From NCBI GenBank assembly GCA_049323615.1, contig JBMOPD010000101.1, positions 1 through 21,239 on the forward strand: a stretch of 21,239 bases of DNA, written 5' to 3'. A program made the translations under genes and the position numbers. The first letter of the stretch is position 1. Every line of letters starts with the position of its first letter. The notes below the pieces were generated by a model that was not told where the DNA came from, did no database searches, and worked only from the letters and a program-made list of their open reading frames with translations. Below, one piece after another: positions 1-5,424 of the stretch. The DNA is from JBMOPD01 sp049323615 (GTDB lineage Bacteria > Bacillota > Desulfotomaculia > Desulfotomaculales > Desulfocucumaceae).

Positions 1-185
1 TTCAGCCGCAGGTCCTGTAGCCGGATTGAAACCCGGACCCCGGCCCCAGAGTTTTCTTTCCTCGGCTATCTCTAAGTATGAATAAAAAAAACTGGGAGTT
101 CTACCTACTAAATCTTGACGCAGACTTGTAGACGCAATGGTTTGTTTTCCCATTGATGATTTGATTATACTATTGGAATATACTT

Positions 186-246
186 GTCGCCCTGACGGGC
201 GACCGCCCCTTTCATCCTACCCCACAAGGTAGGTTTTCAGGGGCGG
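186..246. repeat. Nested double hairpin
   Basis: Two adjacent palindromes are seen. GTCGCCC (186-192) pairs with GGGCGAC (197-203) around a 4-base loop. CCGCCCCT (203-210) pairs with AGGGGCGG (239-246), and inside it CCTACC (216-221) pairs with GGTAGG (228-233). No T-run follows on the plus strand, so it is not a simple terminator. Stems of this kind are typical of ends of IS200/IS605-type elements or of structured RNAs. Confidence 0.5.
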
Positions 247-374
247 GTCTCTATAAAGGTGGAGTAACGATCCCCGATTTATAACCATTTTTAATACACA
301 TTTCAATGTTGTTGGCGTCCACTAAGAAGAGAACTTTAGGTTGCAATACTTGTACACCTCTTTTAGAAAACTAA

Positions 375-398
375 GACCCTGGTCGATAGACCAGGGTC
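375..398. repeat. Perfect 10-bp hairpin
   Basis: GACCCTGGTC and GACCAGGGTC form a perfect 10-bp stem with a GATA loop. There is no T-tract on either side. It lies in the same gene-free region as the 186-246 element; its role is unknown. Confidence 0.5.
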
Positions 399-576
399 AA
401 GCGCTCCCATTACGGGCTAGCCCCTGGAGGAGCTAGGGTTCTTCTTGATAATTATTATAATCAATTCACATTATAAAGTAAACTTGAATGTTGATTTTTT
501 ATAATCAAAATGCGCCCTCGGGCACTGTTACTTATTGAAAAAATCCAGTTTTTCCCGAATCCATTTTTCTCCACCC

Positions 577-600
577 AGCCGCCCCTCCAGGGGCCCGGCT
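577..600 (-). terminator. Terminator-like hairpin at end of HTH gene
   Basis: AGCC (577-580) pairs with GGCT (597-600), and CCCC pairs with GGGG inside, giving a GC-rich hairpin that abuts the TAG stop (599-601) of the minus-strand gene. The bases after it on the minus strand are not T-rich, so termination efficiency is doubtful. Confidence 0.35.
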
Positions 601-1648
601 AGAAAAATCTCATGTACCCTATCCTGGTCCTGCCCCGCCTCGAACATTCCGACCGCGGCGGTGGCGGCGCCGGAATTAAGGACGGTACCGGTTCTTTAGC
701 CGGGAATACTATAGTCTTTTTAACGGGATATATCCTGGGTAAATCCGCTGGTGGAACGCAGCCACCTGGCAGCTTCAATTCTCCGGATTCTTTGTCGTAA
801 TGTACTTTGCACCAGTCTGCCAGGCCGTCCCGACCAATTATCGCGGGCCGCTTCACCACTGCCTTTCTGTTCTTGGGTTTACCGGGTTTAATCGTGCTGA
901 TTGTGCGCCTTTTAACCTCAAAAACAGGAAGATATCTAATGACCTTGAGATTATATCCCCATTTTACAAGGATTTTTCGCACATCTTCTCTTGGCAAGCC
1001 TAAAATATCAGCAATCTGCGGAATGCTCTGGCCGGACTGATACATTTCCCTGACTACGTTATTTATCCCTCTACTCTTTTCGATAACCTGCCTGACATCT
1101 TTTTTCCTGGAACCTACCACCCTCGCAATACATGCAATGCGTTTTCCCTCTTCAAACATCCGGACAATAACATGTTCCCGCATAATGTTAATTACCCTGT
1201 CCCTTATGGCTTTCTCCTCTTGTTTTCCGGCCTTTGCTCTCCTAACCGATTTGTCCCTGTTCTTCAGAGCAATATTAAGATTCTCTGTTTCGATGTCACT
1301 GAGACCGGGTATAACAAGGCCATCATTGAGTTTTTCTCTTATTTTCCTTATAGCTTCATTAATTGCTTGAATAGTTGCGGAAAACTCTAAAGACATAGCT
1401 TTTGTAGTTGCTGAACAATCTAATAATATATACCTTGCGACAGCCAAAACCAATTCTCCATTTTTTAGTTTTGGGTTTTTACATTTATTACCATATTTTC
1501 TTTCAAAGCCTTCGTTGTTTTTTCTATTTTTTTTTGAACAATAGGGATACCATAGGGACTGTGCGCCTTCTTTCAGGGCAGCCCACCCCCCTAATTTTAA
1601 AGATTCAATTTGGCTTCCCACGACCTCCGCACCGCACAAGTACTTCAT
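599..1648 (-). CDS. Unknown protein with tandem helix-turn-helix segments
   Basis: This 349-residue protein is not recognised as a named family. Its middle holds two consecutive segments with a resolvase/transposase-like helix-turn-helix pattern. One lies around the residues reading IACIARVVGSRKKDVRQVIE, the other around IPQIADILGLPREDVRKILV. DNA binding is therefore likely. The region before them is helical and charged; the C-terminal third is basic and Pro-rich, with no catalytic motif seen. ATG at 1648 is the only early Met. It has only a weak GGGCG ribosome site, lying at the end of the hairpin at 1656-1674. The gene follows the XRE gene on the same strand with a 110-base gap, so the two could be co-transcribed. 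A transposon- or plasmid-associated regulator is possible. The reading frame is well supported by length; the function is not. Confidence 0.6.
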   Translation of the reverse strand: MKYLCGAEVVGSQIESLKLGGWAALKEGAQSLWYPYCSKKNRKNNEGFERKYGNKCKNPKLKNGELVLAVARYILLDCSATTKAMSLEFSATIQAINEAIRKIREKLNDGLVIPGLSDIETENLNIALKNRDKSVRRAKAGKQEEKAIRDRVINIMREHVIVRMFEEGKRIACIARVVGSRKKDVRQVIEKSRGINNVVREMYQSGQSIPQIADILGLPREDVRKILVKWGYNLKVIRYLPVFEVKRRTISTIKPGKPKNRKAVVKRPAIIGRDGLADWCKVHYDKESGELKLPGGCVPPADLPRIYPVKKTIVFPAKEPVPSLIPAPPPPRSECSRRGRTRIGYMRFF

Positions 1649-1655
1649 TGGTTTC

Positions 1656-1674
1656 GCCCGGTTGCCGACCGGGC
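1656..1674 (-). promoter_or_regulatory. Hairpin over the ribosome-site region
   Basis: GCCCGGT (1656-1662) and ACCGGGC (1668-1674) form a perfect 7-bp stem with a 5-base loop, ending 7 bases before the ATG at 1648 on the minus strand. It sequesters the only GGGC-like ribosome-binding candidate, so it could restrain translation. No experimental support can be read from the sequence. Confidence 0.35.
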
Positions 1675-1758
1675 CTCGTCAGGCGGGGTATATCGTTTTA
1701 ACGCGTTTTTCGCTTATTTTTTACCCTTTGCCCGTGGTAGAATATTACTACAGCTTTT

Positions 1759-1992
1759 TTAAAGTGCATGCCATTCCCCGGAAGCCTTGGCCTGCTGCTC
1801 GTTCAGCAGGTCGGCTACCGAGACACCCAGGGCGGCGGCAAGTTTGCGTACTGTCTCAACACCTGGGTTGCGTAGAACCCCCTTTTCAATGCGCGATATT
1901 GAAGATTGCGGAACCTGGGATGCTTCTTCGAGGTCTTGTTGTGACCAGTTTTTTAATTCCCGTAGTCTCATGACATTTGCCCCAATTCCCAT
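1759..1992 (-). CDS. Small XRE-family transcriptional regulator
   Basis: This 77-residue protein is essentially a single HTH_3/Cro-C1 domain. The core reads LRELKNWSQQDLEEASQVPQ followed by the recognition-helix pattern SSISRIEKG, then the usual hydrophobic VRKLAAALGVSVADLL packing segment and a short tail. It should bind DNA as a dimer and repress. ATG at 1992 is chosen because GGAGGTG lies 8 bases upstream; the open frame extends upstream to a TTG at 2007 without a ribosome site. It is divergent from the larger XRE gene at 2129. A consensus promoter and a palindrome lie in the shared region, so mutual or self-repression is likely. Most similar to phage or integrative-element switch repressors; the family call is secure, the target is not known. 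Confidence 0.88.
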   Translation of the reverse strand: MGIGANVMRLRELKNWSQQDLEEASQVPQSSISRIEKGVLRNPGVETVRKLAAALGVSVADLLNEQQAKASGEWHAL

Positions 1993-2024
1993 AGGCGTCA
2001 CCTCCAATGCATATCTCTACAATC

Positions 2025-2053
2025 ATCTTATGCTTTTATGCATTGATTGTCAA
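2025..2053 (-). promoter_or_regulatory. Sigma-A-type promoter of the small XRE gene
   Basis: On the minus strand TTGACA (2053-2048) is followed after 17 bases by TAAGAT (2030-2025), giving a near-consensus vegetative promoter about 33 bases before the ATG at 1992. The -35 box lies inside the palindrome 2038-2058. Confidence 0.7.
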
Positions 2054-2058
2054 TGTAT
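2038..2058. promoter_or_regulatory. Palindromic operator candidate
   Basis: ATGCATTGA (2038-2046) and TCAATGTAT (2050-2058) are arms of an imperfect 21-bp palindrome (one mismatched pair) around TTG, covering the -35 box of the small XRE gene. Related half-sites (ATGCAT at 2007-2012, GCATAAT at 2063-2069 and 2104-2110) are spread through the divergent intergenic region 1993-2128, which also has a TATAAT (2090-2095) suited to the plus-strand XRE gene. A bound XRE dimer would block the minus-strand promoter. Confidence 0.5.
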
Positions 2059-2128
2059 TTTTGCATAATTATTTTAAAAAAAAATGCTTTATAATGCGGA
2101 TAGGCATAATTTTCAAGGTTGGTAAAAG

Positions 2129-2530
2129 ATGAATATTGGTCAAAAGTTGAAGTCAGTCCGTGAGCAACAAAATATAAGTATGAATGCATTGGCCAAGCGT
2201 GCTGATGTTTCTCAAAGCACGCTAAGCAGAATCGAATCTGGACAACAGATGCCTACCTTCGATGTGCTTGAACGGCTTATAACAGCCCTGGGCCTCACCC
2301 TGGTCGAATTTTTCTCCGACCAAGCTCCGGAGTTGTCGCCTGACATTCGCCAAATGCTTGATGTAGCCCAAAAACTTACACCTTTACAGCGTAAGTTAGT
2401 GACATCCGTCATGAAAGAAATGGCGAAAAACAACCAAATGAACGAAACAGATGTTCAAATTGCCCACCATGTCACGGTGTCGAGAGAAAAAGAGAAGAAG
2501 TCGAAAAGAAAAGGAAAAAAACAAGAATAA
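2129..2530 (+). CDS. XRE-family transcriptional regulator
   Basis: This 133-residue protein begins with a complete HTH_3 domain (about residues 3-60). It shows the hallmark pattern IGQKLKSVREQQNISMNALA, then SQSTLSRIESGQQMP, then a FDVLERLITALGL packing helix. Residues 61-105 form a helical linker, probably for dimerisation. The last 20 residues are almost all Lys/Glu/Arg, a basic tail that could add non-specific DNA contacts. The ATG is preceded by a modest AAGG ribosome site. It faces away from the other XRE gene, with operator-like repeats between them. The creatininase-family gene follows 150 bases later on the same strand and may be its target. Typical of SinR/ImmR-like switch regulators, but no specific orthologue is recognised. 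Confidence 0.88.
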   Translation: MNIGQKLKSVREQQNISMNALAKRADVSQSTLSRIESGQQMPTFDVLERLITALGLTLVEFFSDQAPELSPDIRQMLDVAQKLTPLQRKLVTSVMKEMAKNNQMNETDVQIAHHVTVSREKEKKSKRKGKKQE

Positions 2531-2592
2531 TGTATAATGATATTTTAGAACTAGCATTATTTAAATGTCAATATTTTATCTATGTTTCTGCG

Positions 2593-2668
2593 TAAAAGGG
2601 CTATTATTGCGCCTAAAAGGGGAAATAATCCGCTTAAGCATCATTAATTCTAAAACGCAGTAGCGTTT
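2593..2668 (+). promoter_or_regulatory. Direct repeat and hairpin before creatininase gene
   Basis: TAAAAGGG occurs at 2593-2600 and again at 2614-2621, spaced 21 bp apart (two helical turns), as expected for a dimeric regulator site. AAACGC (2653-2658) and GCGTTT (2663-2668) form a small hairpin just before the GGAGG ribosome site at about 2669-2673. Regulatory function is inferred. Confidence 0.3.
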
Positions 2669-2680
2669 GGAGGAACGCCA

Positions 2681-3382
2681 ATGCTCACCCACCTTTCTAC
2701 ATGGGACAAGTTAGCAGGTGTAAAACTTGCCTTTTTACCAGTTGGTTCACTTGAACAGCACGGTTTGCACCTACCCTTGGGAACCGACGGGATAATCGCT
2801 TCCGCTTTGGCAAAAGAACTCGCATCCCGATTCCAACCGTCATACCTGCTGCCACCACTCCACTTTTCTTTTTCATACGAACATTCTTCGTTTCCCGGAT
2901 CGGTTTCGCTCAAAGTGGGCACCATGGCCGCAGTGATCTCGGACATTATTGATTCTCTGGCCAAAGACGGCATGAGATGCATAATCGTCAACTGCCACAT
3001 GGGAAACCATCTCTTGAGAAACATCGTCCAGGAGCTGAACCTACCCGCCCCCCGGGTTCTCCTGGTCCCGGACCGCCACCACTGGGAGAACGCATACAAA
3101 ACCGCGGGTTTGTCATCCACCACCAGCGCGGACATGCACGCCGGCGAGGGGGAAACTTCACTCCTGCTCCACCTGGCGCCAGAAACCGTTCTTAAAGACA
3201 AAATTCAGGACGTGGATCAGCCGGCGAGACCATTGCTCGAAGCCGTCGGTATAAAACAATACACACCGACCGGAGCAATCGGCTTTCCTTCCAGGGCCTC
3301 CTCCGAAAAGGGCAAAGCCTTGCTAAATGCACTTGTGAATGAAATAAGGGTATTAATTGAGGAATTTAGAAAGATTGTTTGA
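2681..3382 (+). CDS. Creatininase-family amidohydrolase
   Basis: This 233-residue protein is of the creatininase / creatinine amidohydrolase fold, which includes the mycofactocin protein MftE. These are metal-dependent, cytosolic hydrolases of amide bonds. The N-terminal signature PVGSLEQHGLHLPLGTD spans about residues 20-36 and supplies metal ligands (E25, H27, D36). A central VNCHMGN replaces the usual NGHGGN, keeping the His and final GN. The late DMHAGEGETS segment carries the conserved HAG..ETS motif. ATG at 2681 is supported by GGAGG seven bases upstream. Length is near the family norm (about 240-260), so it looks intact. No radical-SAM or peptide-maturation gene lies next to it, so a mycofactocin role is not supported; the true substrate is unknown. 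It is flanked by an XRE and a GntR regulator, one of which may control it. Confidence 0.85.
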   Translation: MLTHLSTWDKLAGVKLAFLPVGSLEQHGLHLPLGTDGIIASALAKELASRFQPSYLLPPLHFSFSYEHSSFPGSVSLKVGTMAAVISDIIDSLAKDGMRCIIVNCHMGNHLLRNIVQELNLPAPRVLLVPDRHHWENAYKTAGLSSTTSADMHAGEGETSLLLHLAPETVLKDKIQDVDQPARPLLEAVGIKQYTPTGAIGFPSRASSEKGKALLNALVNEIRVLIEEFRKIV

Positions 3383-3508
3383 ACAGTCAAAAATAAGCCA
3401 AAAGTCCTTGCAGGATTTTGAAAATTAACATGAAATATACCGAATTAGAATTATAGTTTGACCCCAACACCCGAAACCCCCGAAGTCCTTAAAAAGGAGC
3501 ACGTGGAA

Positions 3509-4603
3509 TTGCCAAGAAGAAAGTTTGAAGATATAGCGGATATTCTCAGGCTGAGGATCCTTACCGGTCAGTTGATGCCGGGTCAGGACTTCCCAACAAC
3601 AACCGAATTATTAAGGGAATTTGGCGGAACAATCAACACTGTTCAGGAAGCCGTAAGGGCTCTGATTCAGGAAGGTCTCGTAATTACATACGGAAGTGGA
3701 AGCCGCCGCCGGATAGTTAGGCCCATTAACCAGCGTACGATACGGAAGGGGGGATTCTCAACCGAATTTGGTGACGACACAAGGGTGGAGCTCATTGAGT
3801 TGGACATTATAAACAAACCCAAAGGGCTGCCGCCGACTGTCCTGGACTTAATGAAACCACCCCTTTTGTTATATCGCACCAGGCAATTCCGGGGAGAAAT
3901 GCCCGTAGCTTTATCAGTTTCGTACATACCGGGTACCCTTCCGATAAAAAAGCTTAAAGACATGCTTGAAAACCCTGCTAATGAACTCTATCAATCCATG
4001 AAAAGCATTGGGCTAAAACCTTGTTACTGCGAGGAATCTTTAATCGCTGCCAAAACCACTGCGGAAGAGGAAACAGCCCTTTATGGCGCGGCAATCGTAC
4101 AGCGAATAAAACGCAAGGTATTCGATCCTGAAGGAAACCTCCTTGAATTGTGTTTTCTTACCGACCGCGCCGACTGCTACGAATTTGTCTACCAATTTCC
4201 TCTTTTCGAAAATAATCCCGACTCGAACTCCAATAATACTTTACAAGTTGACAATCCGACCACTAAATACGAACAGGGCCTCCGCCTGCTGGAAAACCAG
4301 GAAGAGAAAAAAAACGATATAGATTACCTTTGCCGTTTGCTTGATTCTAACCTTATTGTTTTAACCGACAAAGGCCGGCCTTTGACACCGGAACAAAAAG
4401 AGGGTTTTATAAAATTCTTGAGAGAAACGCCGGCATTGTTCGATAATCACGAAATAAACTATAAAGATTCTCCGTTAGCCGCCCACCTTGAGGGTCAGCC
4501 GGATTTAAAACCTGAACTTATACAGTTGTTGAATATATCATTAATACTGAACCTGGCACTTGAAAAATACCTTCGCGTTAGAAAAGAAGATACTCTCAAG
4601 TAA
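3509..4603 (+). CDS. GntR-family regulator (HTH + UTRA) with extended C-terminus
   Basis: The N-terminal winged helix-turn-helix is of GntR type, beginning PRRKFEDIADILRLRILTGQ and followed by TTELLREFGGTINTVQEAVR. After it comes a UTRA-like ligand domain (about residues 70-235, ending near YEFVYQFPLF), so the protein is probably a small-molecule-responsive repressor. A further 110-120 residues, helical and charged, follow the UTRA domain; GntR/UTRA proteins normally end near 240, so this tail is unusual and unrecognised. TTG at 3509 is preferred because AAGGAG lies 9 bases upstream. GTG at 3503 and TTG at 3458 are also in frame, but 3458 has no ribosome site and sits directly after a TATAGT (3452-3457) that may be the -10 box. 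The gene ends at a clear terminator. The target could be the upstream creatininase gene or itself. Confidence 0.82.
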   Translation: MPRRKFEDIADILRLRILTGQLMPGQDFPTTTELLREFGGTINTVQEAVRALIQEGLVITYGSGSRRRIVRPINQRTIRKGGFSTEFGDDTRVELIELDIINKPKGLPPTVLDLMKPPLLLYRTRQFRGEMPVALSVSYIPGTLPIKKLKDMLENPANELYQSMKSIGLKPCYCEESLIAAKTTAEEETALYGAAIVQRIKRKVFDPEGNLLELCFLTDRADCYEFVYQFPLFENNPDSNSNNTLQVDNPTTKYEQGLRLLENQEEKKNDIDYLCRLLDSNLIVLTDKGRPLTPEQKEGFIKFLRETPALFDNHEINYKDSPLAAHLEGQPDLKPELIQLLNISLILNLALEKYLRVRKEDTLK

Positions 4604-4606
4604 ATT

Positions 4607-4640
4607 GGCGGACTGCCTTATGAGGGTAGTCTGCCTTTTT
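4607..4640 (+). terminator. Rho-independent terminator of the GntR gene
   Basis: GGCGGACTGCC (4607-4617) pairs with GGTAGTCTGCC (4625-4635) over 11 bp with two G-U pairs and a 7-base loop, followed by five Ts. It begins three bases after the stop codon of the GntR gene. Confidence 0.85.
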
Positions 4641-4652
4641 GTTCGACAATAT

Positions 4653-4681
4653 TTGACACCGACTCAAGGTGAAATAATAAT
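4653..4681 (+). promoter_or_regulatory. Promoter of the ImmA/IrrE-like gene
   Basis: TTGACA (4653-4658) and AATAAT (4676-4681) are separated by 17 bases, a near-consensus vegetative promoter just after the GntR terminator. Transcription would start within a few bases of the ATG at 4686, which implies a leaderless or nearly leaderless message. Confidence 0.55.
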
Positions 4682-4685
4682 ACAT

Positions 4686-5171
4686 ATGGAGCAACTGCTT
4701 AAATTAGTTTCCGATTTAAACCTCTGTCTCATTTACATACCTCTCAGCAATATAAGGGATGGACTTTTCGGCTTATATTCACCTGCAACATCAACAATTT
4801 TTCTTGATATAAAACTTTTAGAACCGAAATACTACAAATTACACCGCTGCGTTCTAGCCGAAGAAATTGGCCACAGAATTACAGGCACTTCAATTAACAC
4901 CCTTAAAATTCACACCAGTTATACTTTAAAACGTAAAATTTTAGAAGATGAGGAAAGAGCGATTTTATGGGCAACTGAAAAGCTCATCCCGACGAATGAG
5001 CTGATAGAACTCCTGCAAAACGGTTTTCATAACTGCGAAGAGCTGGCAGATTACTTCGGAGTAACTGTATGGTTCATGTTTAGAAAGCTGCAGTTCATCC
5101 AAATCCGCTGCGATGATAAAAATAGTGTTATCCGGCCAATAATTAAAAGGTCAAGAATATCTTGCTTTTAA
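4686..5171 (+). CDS. ImmA/IrrE-family (DUF955-like) protein
   Basis: This 161-residue protein has the layout of the ImmA/IrrE metallopeptidase family, whose members cleave or inactivate XRE repressors in mobile elements. A segment GLYSPATSTIFLDIKLLEP leads to the active-site helix CVLAEEIGHRITG (about residues 55-67). The usual HExxH is here EExxH: the first zinc His is Glu (E59), while E60 and H63 are kept. This EExGH form is common in small Clostridia phage versions and may be non-catalytic or use altered metal binding. The C-terminal part carries a predicted winged or helix-turn-helix stretch (NCEELADYFGVTVWFMFRKL). ATG at 4686 begins the conserved domain. An AAGGTG lies 14 bases upstream, unusually far, and overlaps the promoter spacer, so leaderless translation is possible. 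Partner candidates are the two XRE proteins to the left. Confidence 0.75.
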   Translation: MEQLLKLVSDLNLCLIYIPLSNIRDGLFGLYSPATSTIFLDIKLLEPKYYKLHRCVLAEEIGHRITGTSINTLKIHTSYTLKRKILEDEERAILWATEKLIPTNELIELLQNGFHNCEELADYFGVTVWFMFRKLQFIQIRCDDKNSVIRPIIKRSRISCF

Positions 5172-5198
5172 TGTTATTTCTCCCCATGTGAAAATCCA

Positions 5199-5235
5199 TG
5201 AACCTCCTCCGGCTGTGTGTGCCGGAGGAGGTTCA
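5199..5235. terminator. Strong hairpin between convergent transcription units
   Basis: Arms 5199-5213 and 5221-5235 are perfectly complementary over 15 bp (TGAACCTCCTCCGGC) around a TGTGTGT loop. It lies 28 bases after the ImmA-like stop and about 190 bases beyond the end of the DUF499 gene, so it may stop transcription from both sides. A proper T-run is missing on the plus strand; on the minus strand a TTTT follows after a few bases. The remaining bases up to 5424 hold only a small hairpin (GAGGAC 5383-5388 / GTCCTC 5397-5402). Confidence 0.5.
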
Positions 5236-5424
5236 CTAGGATGATGCCGTTTCAAACCATTGATTCTATCGGAAACGGAATCTATCCCGTCGGAATAGGG
5301 CTTATTATCCATGTGTGCAGTTTAGACTTATTAACAACCAAACATTCTCTGCAATATCACACCCACTTCCCTTCAACTCCTGGAGGACGATTTCTAGTCC
5401 TCTTAGCAGCAAACCAGCCGGACC

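Larger units (their letters stand above)
1..598. other. Non-coding, structured region
   Basis: No convincing gene is seen in this stretch. It is AT-rich and contains strong inverted repeats at 186-246, 375-398 and 417-436 (CTAGC/GCTAG arms). Frame 2 of the plus strand is open from the window edge to a TAA at 83-85. The 27 residues it encodes are Gly/Pro/Ser-rich and resemble the loose tails that follow the last zinc finger of TnpB-like proteins, but this is too short to call. The structured DNA could be the end of an IS605/IS1341-type element with its omega RNA; that is an inference only. Confidence 0.4.
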
